In this document: positions 1-8,574 of the stretch, in pieces
How positions within the stretch are numbered: position 1 is the stretch's first letter
Layout: every line of letters starts with the position of its first letter
Notes under the pieces: generated by a model
What the model was told of the DNA's origin: nothing
Seen by the model: only the letters and a program-made list of their open reading frames with translations
The model's database searches: none
From: Agreia sp. PsM10
GTDB taxonomy: Bacteria; Actinomycetota; Actinomycetes; Actinomycetales; Microbacteriaceae
Length of the DNA stretch: 64,000 nt
Direction: 5' to 3'
Assembly: GCF_030433855.1 (NCBI RefSeq)
Contig: NZ_JARUXC010000007.1
Location: 144,578-208,577 of the forward strand
Position numbers and translations under genes: made by a program

Positions 1-77
1 TGACGGTGTGGCACGCGTCCATTGTGCCAACGTCACCTGGATCTCAGGAGCTCACCGCGTACAGCGACCGTTCCTCG

Positions 78-533
78 TCACTCGAGCTGACCACGGTCGA
101 CCGCCGTCAGCGCCTTGAAGGTGTCGTGCAGCTTCCAGAACTGCGAGGTGGGCAGCGGATCACCCTCGACGGCCGCTTCGAGGAATGTCAGGTGAGTCAT
201 CCACCCCGACTCGTACGGCCCCGCGAGGTCGCCCAGTTGCTGGTGGACGAGTGCCAGACGCGTGCCGTAGCCCTCCCTGTCGAGGGTGATGGAGACCCGT
301 GAAGGCGCCTCGTTCGGAAACTCCCACGTCATCACCAAGAGGCGCGGTGCAGCGGCATCGAGAATGTCGCTTCGAGAGAGAGCACCCTCGCCGTGGTCGA
401 CCACAAGACGGCCGCCCGCCCTGATATCGCATTCGACCGCGGAACCCAGCCAATGAGAGAGCATCGTCGGGTCAGCCCACGCTGACCACACGTTCTCCGG
501 TGGCACCGCCACCGACCATGCGAGCGAGACCAT
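78..533 (-). CDS. SRPBCC (AHSA1-like) domain protein
   Basis: A 151-residue protein of the SRPBCC superfamily, resembling the AHSA1 type with a START-like hydrophobic cavity. The N-terminal half shows the usual layout: a strand ending in PPENVWSAWADP, then the helix and turn around MLSHWLGS, and a mid-protein segment LLVMTWEFPNEAPS leading into the last strands. The C-terminal helix carries GWMTHLTFLEAAVEGDP, where AHSA1 proteins have their conserved long helix. I chose the internal ATG at 533 because the extra upstream residues do not fit the family. Relatives often pair with an ArsR regulator, but none is adjacent here. Ligand and role are unknown; the family assignment is secure at superfamily level only. 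Confidence 0.75.
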   Translation of the reverse strand: MVSLAWSVAVPPENVWSAWADPTMLSHWLGSAVECDIRAGGRLVVDHGEGALSRSDILDAAAPRLLVMTWEFPNEAPSRVSITLDREGYGTRLALVHQQLGDLAGPYESGWMTHLTFLEAAVEGDPLPTSQFWKLHDTFKALTAVDRGQLE

Positions 534-950
534 GCCGCCAGAGCACGAGGCGGAGGAGAGGGGCATCGGCGCATCCGTTCTCTGGGTGATGGCTACGGCC
601 TACGCTACCGGCCGGGCCTGTGACTTTCGGCGTTATATGGCGACGTTCTGCGATCGCTATTTGGCGCATCGACCTGGTTTCTCGGCTTGCTCAGGACGGG
701 TAGTCAGCGTCTTGCATCCCTAGGAACACGAGGCGTCTCGACGCGGTCGATTTTCGTCAGCCTCGAATGGCGAAATTCGAGGCCTCGGCGATTCTCGAAA
801 TTACGTGTTGCAACCATCTGTGAATTTAACCGCTCTCTGGAGGTGCCCTGCGATCGCTCAGCGCGGGCCCGACTGGCAATCAAACTCATCTTCATCGCGA
901 CTGCTGGCGCGATGTGCAACGTTTAGTGATTGCGTGTCGGGCCCGAGTGG
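534..950. other. Non-coding stretch with one hairpin
   Basis: About 420 bases with no gene I can support. Short open frames exist but have no recognisable product, ribosome site or family-like sequence. Base composition is less GC-rich than the neighbouring genes. The one clear structure is a perfect 8-base inverted repeat with a 6-base loop at 761-768 and 775-782. No U-run follows, so calling it a terminator would be weak. The region must hold any promoter for the gene at 78-533. Confidence 0.5.
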
Positions 951-1250
951 TTAAAGGTGTGAGTAGACGGCTCGGACCTTAATGTGCTGGAAGTCTGCGA
1001 TAAGGGCACCGATCTGAGCGTGGATGTCGTCCCACTCCGAGTCGGCGTCCTGCTCAGCGAGTTTTTCGTCGCTGATGAACCATTCCATGGCCCACATGGT
1101 GTCGGGGTCGTCTTCGTCGCGGGCGATGATGCACTTATCGACAGCGGGGGAGCGTTCGCTCATCTGAGCGCAGAGGGCGAAGAGCTCTTCTCCTTTGCCG
1201 GGTTTTGCGGTGAACCGCAGGACTTTTCCGGGCTGGGTGGGGTCGATCAT
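951..1250 (-). CDS. ABM-domain (antibiotic biosynthesis monooxygenase-like) protein
   Basis: A 99-residue single-domain protein with the dimeric alpha/beta-barrel (ABM) pattern: a first strand containing VLRFTAKPGKGEELFALC, a central SPAVDKCIIARDEDDP, and the typical MWAMEWFISDEKLAEQD where the family has a conserved W-E-x-W-type strand. Such proteins are cofactor-free monooxygenases, or act as heme- or metabolite-binding ferredoxin-like dimers. It lies 55 bases downstream of the FAD monooxygenase on the same strand, so the two are probably one transcript and may act on the same small aromatic or quinone substrate. The substrate cannot be read from sequence. Confidence 0.75.
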   Translation of the reverse strand: MIDPTQPGKVLRFTAKPGKGEELFALCAQMSERSPAVDKCIIARDEDDPDTMWAMEWFISDEKLAEQDADSEWDDIHAQIGALIADFQHIKVRAVYSHL

Positions 1251-1305
1251 GATTGTTCTCCGTTCAAGAGGGTTGATGTTGTATCGGTCATGGAGGGGTT
1301 TAGGC

Positions 1306-2448
1306 TTACTTGCCGGTGAGCATGTCGTTTCGGGCTCGGATGGCTTCTTCCGTTTCGGGGAAGAAGGTGGTTAGACCGAAATTCACGGCCATGGCTTGGA
1401 TCTGCTCGACGATGGGCCGGAGAGTCTTTTCGTATTCGGCGAAGGCTGCGTCGATGTCGCCATTGGCGGTCTCAAATGCGTCGTAGAGGGCCGTGGCACC
1501 GATGATTGCAAGGGAACCGCCCATGCCCGCGGCGGGGGAGGCGCAGTAGCCGGCGTCGCCCACGAGTGCCACACGCCCGTCGGACCAGTGCGGCATCTTG
1601 GTTTGGCTGAGCTCGTCGAAGTAGAAGTTATCCGCGCTGAGCCCTTTTTCGAGGAAGGCAAGGAACTGAGGGCCCGCGCCGGCGAACGATCCCCGCACGA
1701 TGTCCTTTTGCTGCTGTTGGTCGCGGTAGTCGTAAGCGATCTTTTCATCGGAGTGGAACAGGAAGCTGATGTCGGTCTTGTCCTCGTAGGAATTCAGCAT
1801 CAACGTCCTGCCGGGGATGCTGAGAATGCGTGTGGTGTCCTCCGGGATGAGTGTCTCGGCAACGATTGCGACCGTGAAGTAGTTGTGGAGGAAGTGACTG
1901 AAGTCCGCCTCATTCCCGAAGCGGAGCTTTCGGACGTTGGAATGGTTGCCATCGCAACCGAAGACGACGTCGAAGTCACTCTCCGGACCCTGACGGAAAG
2001 ACGCTCGAACGCCACCGGGGATGTCGGTGAGCTCGGTGATGGAGTCGTTGAAACGCATCTCGACCTTGCCTTCAACCGCTCCAAAGAGGATGTCGAGAAG
2101 GGCGTCGCGTGGAATTTCATACTCGTCGACGGGATCGCCCGCCTCTGCGGGTTCTGGTTCTAGGCGAACGTCGGTTCCGCCGTCGATGTTCGTGAACTCC
2201 GTCGCGCGCGGCGGGAGGCTCTTCTCACGGATGGCGTCGAGAATTCCCATCCGTTCGGCGATGCCGACTGTCTCGTCCTTGATGTCCACGGGAGTGCCAC
2301 CCCGCTTCAAGCCGACGCCTCTTTCCACGATGGTGACCTGGTAGCCGAGCCTGTGCATCCAAAACGCTGTCGTCAGACCTGCGAATCCGGCGCCCGAGAC
2401 GAGTGCCTTGGGGGCGCCCCACGTTGCGTCGTCGTGTGTCGTTGTCAT
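1306..2448 (-). CDS. FAD-dependent monooxygenase (PHBH fold)
   Basis: A 380-residue flavoprotein monooxygenase of the p-hydroxybenzoate hydroxylase fold. The dinucleotide-binding motif G-x-G-x-x-G lies at residues 19-24 (GAGFAG). A central GCDGNHSNVRK matches the DG motif that contacts both FAD and NAD(P)H, and GRVALVGDAGYCASP near residue 285 is the GD motif binding the FAD ribityl chain. Length is normal. It probably hydroxylates an aromatic or polyketide-like compound using NAD(P)H and O2. It is read divergently from the TetR gene at 2536 and is followed by the ABM protein, a common detoxification arrangement. The palindrome at 2466-2480 sits in its promoter, suggesting TetR repression. 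Substrate unknown. Confidence 0.88.
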   Translation of the reverse strand: MTTTHDDATWGAPKALVSGAGFAGLTTAFWMHRLGYQVTIVERGVGLKRGGTPVDIKDETVGIAERMGILDAIREKSLPPRATEFTNIDGGTDVRLEPEPAEAGDPVDEYEIPRDALLDILFGAVEGKVEMRFNDSITELTDIPGGVRASFRQGPESDFDVVFGCDGNHSNVRKLRFGNEADFSHFLHNYFTVAIVAETLIPEDTTRILSIPGRTLMLNSYEDKTDISFLFHSDEKIAYDYRDQQQQKDIVRGSFAGAGPQFLAFLEKGLSADNFYFDELSQTKMPHWSDGRVALVGDAGYCASPAAGMGGSLAIIGATALYDAFETANGDIDAAFAEYEKTLRPIVEQIQAMAVNFGLTTFFPETEEAIRARNDMLTGK

Positions 2449-2465
2449 CTGTGTAGTGCCTCCAT

Positions 2466-2480
2466 TAGTTCAAATAACTA
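2466..2480. promoter_or_regulatory. Candidate TetR operator
   Basis: A perfect inverted repeat, TAGTT with a 5-base spacer and AACTA, lies in the 87-base AT-rich gap between the monooxygenase and the divergent tetR gene. Position and symmetry fit a site for the adjacent TetR protein controlling both directions. No binding data. Confidence 0.5.
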
Positions 2481-2535
2481 TTTTGTAGCGACTCTAACAT
2501 TAGACCATTTCCACCAATTCCGATACTCTGGCTTT

Positions 2536-3168
2536 ATGAGTGATCAGCTGGGACTTCGTGAGCGGAAGAAGATGCAACAGCGGGAGCTGATCGCTGACGC
2601 CGCGGCTGCGCTCTTCGCTGAGCGCGGCTTTGACGCAGTGTCGATGGCGGAGGTCGCGCGGGCCGCAGACGTATCGGACCAGACCGTCTACAACTACTTC
2701 CCGACTAAACCCGACCTAGTACTGGACCGCGCCGACGAGTACCGAACGCTCTACTCCCGGGTCGTCCGCGACCGGCCACGCGCTCAGAGCCCTGCCGACG
2801 CACTGCAACCCATCCTGATGAACTCGATCGATTTTTACCTCGAGGAGGAACCCGGTCTCGCAGGGGGTGAGTTTCCCGCCCTGTGCCTACAGAGCGACAC
2901 ACTGCGGCGTTTCGCGCTCGAGCTGCGGCAGGAGCAAGGACAGCACCTCGCGGCCGCCCTCCTCGAGACCGACCCGGCGATTCACCCCATCGTCGCCCGA
3001 GCGCACGCAGCCGCACTCATCTCCGTCATTCAGAGCATCACCGATGCAACGGGCCGTGCGGTCATCAATGCCAGTGCTCCGCGAGAGGCAGCTGCGCAGA
3101 TGAGAGACGACGCAGCAGCAGCCCTAGCCCACCTGGACCAGGTGTACCGCACCACTCTCGCGGCATAG
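2536..3168 (+). CDS. TetR family transcriptional regulator
   Basis: A 210-residue TetR/AcrR-type repressor. The N-terminal helix-turn-helix is clear: RELIADAAAALFAERGFD followed by VSMAEVARAADVSDQTVYNY and the FPTK that closes the domain. The C-terminal ligand-binding region is not conserved enough to name an effector. The ATG at 2536 is preferred over upstream codons because it places the DNA-binding domain about 15 residues from the N-terminus, as is normal. The gene is divergent from the FAD monooxygenase, with a palindromic site between them, so it is likely the local repressor of the monooxygenase/ABM pair. Confidence 0.88.
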   Translation: MSDQLGLRERKKMQQRELIADAAAALFAERGFDAVSMAEVARAADVSDQTVYNYFPTKPDLVLDRADEYRTLYSRVVRDRPRAQSPADALQPILMNSIDFYLEEEPGLAGGEFPALCLQSDTLRRFALELRQEQGQHLAAALLETDPAIHPIVARAHAAALISVIQSITDATGRAVINASAPREAAAQMRDDAAAALAHLDQVYRTTLAA

Positions 3169-3251
3169 GCGACGGGGTCTGGGCGTATCCCCGCCAAACT
3201 GACTATTTCGAGCACGAAAACGACGCGTCTCTTCCGCGGGAGTAATCGTGG

Positions 3252-3329
3252 TTATGAAGTGGGATGCCAGAAGCCGACCACCTTGGGCCGCCCGTCCTTC
3301 CTCGAGATGCGCACCCAGTTGGTTTCGGC
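3252..3329 (-). pseudogene. Possible C-terminal remnant of an unknown gene
   Basis: On the minus strand a 25-codon frame reads protein-like, with the core WVRISRKDGRPKVVGFWHP, and ends at TAA. A stop codon lies directly upstream, so it is not a whole gene. I do not recognise the family. It sits in the 360-base gap beside the transposon and could be the tail of a gene cut by insertion or deletion. Low confidence: 25 codons can arise by chance. Confidence 0.25.
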
Positions 3330-3413
3330 CTAGCGCTGGGGGCCGACCCCTCGTGGACCGGATTACCGATGCCTCAGCAAAATAAAGCTTTCCGAGACAT
3401 GCCGTTAGGGCAA

Positions 3414-3476
3414 AAACGACGAACCTAACCGCGCGTCGTTTCGCGGAAGGCGATGTCTTAGAAAGACGTCTTACAG
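3414..3476. promoter_or_regulatory. Candidate resolvase (res) site upstream of the resolvase gene
   Basis: The stretch before the resolvase holds an inverted repeat AAACGACG/CGTCGTTT (3414-3421 and 3434-3441), a direct repeat GTCTTA (3455-3460 and 3468-3473) and a perfect palindrome AAGACGTCTT (3463-3472) flanked by TGT and ACA. Clustered dyads just before a resolvase gene are what a res site and autoregulatory operator look like. Identification is by position and symmetry only. Confidence 0.4.
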
Positions 3477-3528
3477 CAAATCGTCTCAGCGTTGTGATGG
3501 ATCGGGGTTTCTGGGTCAGAATGGCCGA

Positions 3529-4125
3529 ATGAGACTTCTTGGGTACACGCGGGTGAGTACGTCGAGCCAGGACGCCCAGCTGCAGCTCGATGCTCTCGTC
3601 GCGGCTGGCGTTCAAAAGCGAGATGTGTTCGCGGACGTCACCTCCGGGAGTAAGACCGCGATCGAGCGTCGAGGGATGAAGAAGCTTCTGGAGCACGCGG
3701 AGTCCGGCGACACGGTTGTGGTGTGGCGAGTCGATCGCCTCGGCCGCTCCCTGATCGACGTTCTGAATACCGTGAACTTGCTACGCGGCCGCGGTATCCA
3801 CGTGCGCTCAATATCTGATGGCATCGATCCGGCGACGTCGACGGGCCGGTTGATGCTCAATATGCTGGCCACGCTCGCCGAGTACGAACGCGAGCTCATT
3901 GTCGAGCGAGTGAATGCCGGCATTGCTGCGGCCAGGCAGAGCGGGACCCGCTTCGGCCGGCCCCTATCTGACCCAGCAGTCATTGCCGACAAGCTCGCGA
4001 TCGCCGCCGACGCTCGAGCAAAGGGCCGCACGGCCGAAGACGCCGCCCGGCTTGTCGGCTGGAGTCGAGCCACTCTCTACCGTCACCAGCACGCCGTGGC
4101 CGGCCGCGAGAGCGCCGCCGTGTAG
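3529..4125 (+). CDS. Serine recombinase (transposon resolvase)
   Basis: A 198-residue resolvase/invertase of the small serine recombinase family, intact from end to end. The catalytic serine is Ser10 in YTRVSTSSQ. Further active-site signatures follow: VVWRVDRLGRSL, and the long E helix beginning near TGRLMLNMLATLAEYERELI. The C-terminus carries a Hin-like helix-turn-helix, TAEDAARLVGWSRATLYRH. In transposons of this kind the enzyme resolves cointegrates at a res site next to its own gene; candidate dyads lie just upstream at 3414-3476. It is the only undamaged gene of the element, so it could still act on res sites elsewhere. Confidence 0.9.
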   Translation: MRLLGYTRVSTSSQDAQLQLDALVAAGVQKRDVFADVTSGSKTAIERRGMKKLLEHAESGDTVVVWRVDRLGRSLIDVLNTVNLLRGRGIHVRSISDGIDPATSTGRLMLNMLATLAEYERELIVERVNAGIAAARQSGTRFGRPLSDPAVIADKLAIAADARAKGRTAEDAARLVGWSRATLYRHQHAVAGRESAAV

Positions 4126-4132
4126 CGATGTC

Positions 4133-5517
4133 ATGAACGGCGATGAGCGATGGCGCATCCTCCGACTTCACGTCGAAGACCAGCTACCCCTCGCTATTCT
4201 CGCCCGAGATACGGGCGTTGCCCTTCGAACACTGCAGCGGTGGCACCAGCTGTACCGGGACGGCGGCCGCACCGCTCTCGACTCTCACCCTCGAGCGGAC
4301 ACCGGCACCCGCCGCACTGCCGCCGAGACAGTGACGTTCATTGAACGGCTTGCACTGACCAGGCCTCGCCCTGCCCTTGCGACGCTGCACCGCCTCGCCG
4401 TTGATGAAGCAGAACGGTCGGGGCGCTCGGCGCCGAGCTATGCCACTGTTAGGCAGATCGTCCGGGCGCTGGATCCAGCGCTTGTCACCCTCGCTCTGGA
4501 GGGACCGACTTCCTATCGCGACAAGCATGAGCTCGTGTTTCGTCGTCGGGCAGAACGTCCGAATCAGACCTGGCAAGCGGACCACACTGAACTCGACGTC
4601 CTCATCACCGGTGTCGGCGGAAAACCGGACCGGCCCTGGCTGACGATCGTGATGGACGACTACTCGAGGGCAATATGCGGGTACACCGTGTTCACCGGCG
4701 CACCCTCGGCAATCAACACGGCCCTCGCATTGCGCCAGGCGATCTGGCGTAAAACCGACCCGACGTGGGCGATGTGCGGCATCCCTGACATCCTCCACGT
4801 CGACCACGGATCCGACTTCACCAGCCACCACCTCGAACGCACCGCCATCGAGCTGCGCATCCGCATCATCCACTCAACAGTCGGGCGACCCCAGGGCCGA
4901 GGCAAGATCGAACGCTTCTTCCGAACGATCAACACCGAACTCCTCGCTGCCCTCCCGGGACACATCGAGCCCGGCAGCAGAAAACCTCAGCCCTCCCTAG
5001 ATCTCCCCGCACTCGACCAAGCCGTCAACGCTTTATCTCGACCTACAACGAACGCACCCATCGTGAGCTTGGTCTCTCGCCTCGAGATGCCTGGGTCGCC
5101 GAAGGCTGGCTCCCGCGGATGCCGACCAGTCTCGAAGAACTCGACGGGCTCCTGCTCACCGTCCCCAAAAGCCGCGTGGTGCAACGAGACGGCATCCACT
5201 TCCAAGGCCAGCGCTACCTCGCACCGACGCTCGCTCCGTTCGTCGGGCACACCATCACCATCCGCTACGACCCGCGCGACATCTCCGAGATCCGCGTCTA
5301 CGACCGCAACACCTTCATCTGCGTCGCCGTCGACGAAGCCCACCCCAATCTCCGGATGAGCCTCCGCGACATCGAAACCGCCCGTCGAGCCCGCCGCCGA
5401 CAACTCCGTCGCACAATCAACGACCGCATCCCAACCGCTGCCACCCCCGAGGAGACGCGCGACGTAGCGCCTGCTCCACGCCGGCGCCGGCTCCGCACCT
5501 ATGAAGAGGACGAGTGA
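4133..5517 (+). pseudogene. tniA: TniA-like DDE transposase, broken by a frameshift
   Basis: An Mu/TniA-type transposase. An N-terminal helix-turn-helix region (LPLAILARDTGVALRTLQRW) precedes an rve-type catalytic core with all three acidic residues visible: Asp in TWQADHTELDV, Asp in LHVDHGSDFTSHH and Glu in GRGKIERFFRTINTELL. The frame breaks at about 5034. Upstream reads AVNAL; one base later the family-like sequence resumes as ISTYNERTHRELGLSPRDAW and runs to the stop at 5515-5517. One missing base in a Phe codon (gctttatc where gctttcatc would be expected) explains it. The C-terminal Mu-like domain is therefore out of frame and the gene is probably inactive, unless this is a sequencing error or programmed frameshifting. 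Confidence 0.82.
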
Positions 5518-6291
5518 TGAACCAGACCTTCATCGTGACCAAAGAACACCGACGCTTCACCGAATTCGCCAACGCCGTCCGCAAAGAACGAACCATCGGC
5601 ATCTGCCACGGCGATGCCGGCGTCGGCAAGACCAACTCCGCCCGCCGCTACGCCAACTGGGACACCCTCGAGCCCTACATCAACGAATGGGGACCCCGCG
5701 GCGACCACGACGCCAAGCACTACGCCCTCGCCAACCGGTCCCGCACCGTCTTCTACACGCCCGAAGTCCTCTGTCGGCCCAAAGACCTCATGAACGACAT
5801 CGACCACTGGCAAGCGAAGGTAGGCATCTGCGCCGACGAACACCTCCGCTCCACCGAGACCGCCCTGCGGGTCAGAGCCGGCGGGGTGGCGCATCTTGTC
5901 GAGCTACTCATCATCGACGAAGCCGAACGACTCACACCCACAGGGCTCGAGATGCTCCGCGACCGACACGACCGGAATCGACCAGCGGTTCCGCCACTAC
6001 CCACAGCTCTACAGCCGCCTTGGCTTCTCCCACCACTACCGCACCCTCGGACGCGACGAACTCCTATTCGTCCTCGACCGGCACTGGAAACGCCTCGGCC
6101 GCACCCTCGACCCTGACGACTTCACCGACGCCCAGGCCATCGCCGCGATCGAACGCATCACCCGCGGTAACTTCCGCCTCCTCGAACGACTCTTTCCACA
6201 AATAGCCCGAGTACTCAAGATCAACGAACTCGAGACCATCACAGACGACGTCATCGAAGCTGCAGCCAGCATCCTCGTCATCGGCAACTAA
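5517..6291 (+). pseudogene. tniB: TniB-like AAA ATPase, broken by an internal deletion
   Basis: The ATPase partner of the transposase, starting inside the tniA stop codon (TGATG overlap). Walker A is GDAGVGKT near residue 34, and Walker B is LLIIDEAERLT near residue 140. Just after LEMLRDRHD, at about 5971-5979, the reading shifts by one frame and the family sequence resumes as TGIDQRFRHYPQLYSRLGF. Compared with the TniB pattern I know, about a dozen residues between the two halves, including the IGMPG segment, are absent. A deletion of roughly 35-40 bases that is not a multiple of three fits best. The protein would lack its sensor region and the C-terminal lid in frame, so it is likely dead. 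Confidence 0.78.
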
Positions 6292-6338
6292 TGCCAGAGA
6301 GCGATCACAAAACACCGCCACTTAGTGATCAACTCCAC

Positions 6339-6527
6339 ACCTATAGAGACAAGGTCAAGTTCACGTTTCCGGAGGGATCGTCTCTTCCCGATCCCGAGGG
6401 GTTGCTCGCCGTGGGCGCGGGCGTGCGGCGGGCGATCGATCTGCACGAGGGCGACACGGTGGATGCGGAGGCGTTCCAGGCCGTGATCCGCGCGGCCGTC
6501 CAACTCAACACTGCTCCGAAGGGCTGA
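6339..6527 (+). pseudogene. DUF1801 protein, 5'-truncated at the transposon edge
   Basis: The final 62 codons resemble the C-terminus of DUF1801 (YdhG/YjdI-like) proteins: TYRDKVKFTFPEGSSLPDP, then VRRAIDLHEGDTVDAEAF and AVIRAAVQLN. The N-terminal half is missing. An ATG at 6291 could open this frame, but the codons before 6339 lie in transposon-end sequence and do not look like the family. The simplest reading is that the element inserted into the gene and the promoter-proximal part was lost. The fragment is probably not functional. Confidence 0.6.
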
Positions 6528-6591
6528 GACCCATCGCCCCACCATCGCGGGACAACGTCTCCATCTGACCTGGGGCCCGAGCCCACTACCC

Positions 6592-7467
6592 CTAGTTCTT
6601 CGATGCCTCGCGCCCGACCTCTGCCGCGATGTCGGATTCCGGCCCCATCGAGCGCTCGAGCTCGTGGGCGAGGGAGGCAAGCTCAGCACCACCGGCCATG
6701 AGGCTCGTCAACTCGCCGAGGCTGATCTCGCTTTTCTCAAAATTGCCCAGGCTCGTTCCGCGATTCAGCAAAAGGAAGCGGTCACCGACAGGGTATGCAT
6801 GGTGCGGGTTGTGCGTGATGAACACGACTCCGAGGCCCTGGTCCCGCGATCGGGCGATGTATTTGAGCACGACGCCCGACTGCTTCACGCCCAGGGCCGC
6901 GGTCGGCTCGTCGAGGATGAGGACTCGGGCACCGAAATAGACCGCACGGGCGATGGCGACGCACTGCCGCTCGCCACCCGAGAGGGTGCCGATCGGCTGA
7001 TCGACGTCTCTCAGGTCGATTCCCATGTTGCCGAGCTCTGTCTGCGTGATCCGCTTCATCGCCTTGACGTCGAGGCGTTTCAGCGGGCCCCAGCCCTTGG
7101 TGATCTCCGATCCGAGGAAGAAGTTGCGCCAGACGGGCATCAAAGGCACGACGGCGAGATCCTGGTAGACCGTCGCGATACCAGCCTGCAGGGCAGCGCG
7201 AGGCGATGAGAAGGTCACCGGGTTTCCGTCGAGGAGCAATTCGCCTTCCGACGGGGTGTGGGCACCGGCGAGCATTTTGATGAACGTCGACTTGCCCGCG
7301 CCATTGTCGCCGAGCACACAGGTGACCTGCCCCGCGTTGACCGTCGTCGAGATGCCGGATAGGGCATTGACCGCCCCGTAGCTCTTGCCGATGTTGCGGA
7401 CCTCTACGATCGTGACCGGCTTAGACGTTTCGTGGGCGCCCGTCATGGCCGCTGTTTCTGTCGTCAT
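6592..7467 (-). CDS. Sugar/inositol ABC importer, ATP-binding protein
   Basis: A 291-residue single-cassette ATPase of the CUT2 (ribose/fructose/inositol) group, similar in size to FrcA. Walker A is GDNGAGKST, the Q-loop is [11 protein letters not shown], the signature is LSGGERQ, and Walker B is [12 protein letters not shown]. Most CUT2 ATPases carry two fused cassettes; this one has one, as in the Frc subtype. The start is the ATG at 7467, which overlaps the permease stop by four bases; longer upstream frames run through the permease and are not real. It is the last gene of a substrate-binding protein - permease - ATPase operon that faces an inositol-dehydrogenase-like gene, so inositol or a related polyol is the likely cargo. 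Confidence 0.9.
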   Translation of the reverse strand: MTTETAAMTGAHETSKPVTIVEVRNIGKSYGAVNALSGISTTVNAGQVTCVLGDNGAGKSTFIKMLAGAHTPSEGELLLDGNPVTFSSPRAALQAGIATVYQDLAVVPLMPVWRNFFLGSEITKGWGPLKRLDVKAMKRITQTELGNMGIDLRDVDQPIGTLSGGERQCVAIARAVYFGARVLILDEPTAALGVKQSGVVLKYIARSRDQGLGVVFITHNPHHAYPVGDRFLLLNRGTSLGNFEKSEISLGELTSLMAGGAELASLAHELERSMGPESDIAAEVGREASKN

Positions 7468-8507
7468 CGTCCGCCTCCTGCTCGTGTCCGTACGAAGTTG
7501 TTGAGTAGTACAGCGGCGAGAAGCATCGCACCGAGGACCGTGCGGAGCCAGTTCGTGTCCCACTGGGCGAAGGTGATGCCCTGGAAGACCATTCCGTAGA
7601 TGAGCGCGCCGAGAGCAGCCCCGATCGCCGAGCCGAAGCCACCGGTCATGAGGCATCCGCCGACCACCGCGCAGATGATGTAGATGAACTCCTGGCCGAC
7701 ACCGGTGTTCGCCTGAACCGTCGAGGTGCGGAAGAGCGAGATCATTCCCACGAGCCACGCGGCGCCCGCCGTGCCCATGAAGAGGCCGATCTTGGTCTTG
7801 AATACCGGTACGCCGATCTGACGGGAGGCCGTCTGGGCGCCTCCGACGGCGAAGATCCAGTTGCCGGCGCGGGTGCGCAGAAGAATCCAGGTGGCGACGG
7901 CCGTCACCATGAACCACCACAGCACGGAGATGTAGAAATTGCCGCCCCCCACCGCGAGCGACGAGCCGAAGAGCGGCTGGATGCTGTCGTACCCGGGCAC
8001 GTTCGTCATGCCCTGGATGGCGACCTGGCCCGTGATGATCTTGGTCACGGCGAGGTCGATTCCCGCGAGGGCGAAGAACGTGCCCAGCGTCACGATGAAG
8101 CTCGGGAGACCGGTCTTCATGACGAGGAAGCCGTTCAAGGCACCGACGCCGAGGCAGGTGACGAGGGAGATGAACACGGCCACCCAGATGCTCAGCCCAT
8201 AGTGCGTGGTGAGGATGCCGACGATCAAGGCGGAGAAGCCTGTCATGACACCGGCGGAGAGGTCGAACTCGCCACCGATCATCAGCAGCGCCACCGCGAC
8301 AGCCATGATTCCGAACGTCGATGCTGATTCAAGCCAGACGCCGGCTCCGGCCATGCTGAGGAACTGCGGGGTGTAGAGGGAGAAGAACAGCAGCACTGCG
8401 AGGGCGGCGACGAAAGCGCCGACCTCGGGGCGACTGAGGATCTTGCGGATGGGACGTCGTTCGAGGCGAGGCCTCGTTGCGATCGTCACGATGTCAGTGG
8501 TCGTCAA
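7464..8507 (-). CDS. Sugar/inositol ABC importer, permease
   Basis: A 347-residue integral membrane protein of the RbsC/FrcC branched permease family (BPD_transp_2). The N-terminus is basic, followed by a series of hydrophobic helices. The middle holds [20 protein letters not shown], the family hallmark with its conserved E-x-D-L-S. Later conserved features are [15 protein letters not shown] and [16 protein letters not shown], which lies where these permeases contact the ATPase. It overlaps the ATPase start and is separated from the binding-protein gene by 67 bases containing a strong hairpin (8533-8565), which may lower permease expression relative to the binding protein. Confidence 0.9.
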   Translation of the reverse strand: MTTTDIVTIATRPRLERRPIRKILSRPEVGAFVAALAVLLFFSLYTPQFLSMAGAGVWLESASTFGIMAVAVALLMIGGEFDLSAGVMTGFSALIVGILTTHYGLSIWVAVFISLVTCLGVGALNGFLVMKTGLPSFIVTLGTFFALAGIDLAVTKIITGQVAIQGMTNVPGYDSIQPLFGSSLAVGGGNFYISVLWWFMVTAVATWILLRTRAGNWIFAVGGAQTASRQIGVPVFKTKIGLFMGTAGAAWLVGMISLFRTSTVQANTGVGQEFIYIICAVVGGCLMTGGFGSAIGAALGALIYGMVFQGITFAQWDTNWLRTVLGAMLLAAVLLNNFVRTRAGGGR

Positions 8508-8532
8508 CGGTGACTCCTAAAGAGAGAAGGGT

Positions 8533-8565
8533 GGAGGTCGGCGCGCCCCACACGCGCCGACCTCC
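8533..8565. terminator. Intercistronic hairpin after the binding-protein gene
   Basis: A perfect 13-base inverted repeat (8533-8545 with 8553-8565, 7-base loop) lies between the binding-protein stop and the permease start. It has no U-run, so it is more likely a partial terminator or RNA-stabilising hairpin giving extra binding protein than a complete stop. Confidence 0.65.
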
Positions 8566-8574
8566 GAGGGGGTT

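Larger units (their letters stand above)
3400..6340. mobile_element. Decayed Tn402/Tn5053-like transposon (resolvase-tniA-tniB)
   Basis: Three consecutive same-strand genes encode a serine resolvase, a DDE transposase of the TniA/Mu type and an AAA ATPase of the TniB type, the core set of Tn402/Tn5053-like transposons. No tniQ is present. The outer limits are approximate. On the right, a DUF1801 gene resumes near 6339 without its start. On the left, palindromes at 3414-3441 and 3463-3472 precede the resolvase. I could not match terminal inverted repeats between the ends, so one end may be lost. Both tniA and tniB are broken, so the element is probably immobile. Confidence 0.7.

Noticed and set aside
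761..782. Intrinsic terminator
   Set aside because: The 8-base hairpin has no U-run and the nearest genes point the wrong way; noted only as a structure.
687..926. 79-codon plus-strand reading frame in the first gap
   Set aside because: No recognisable family, no good ribosome site, and composition unlike the real genes; treated as non-coding.
3169..6340. Terminal inverted repeats for the transposon
   Set aside because: I compared the left gap with the reverse complement of the right edge and found no convincing match; only local dyads are present, so no TIR is claimed.
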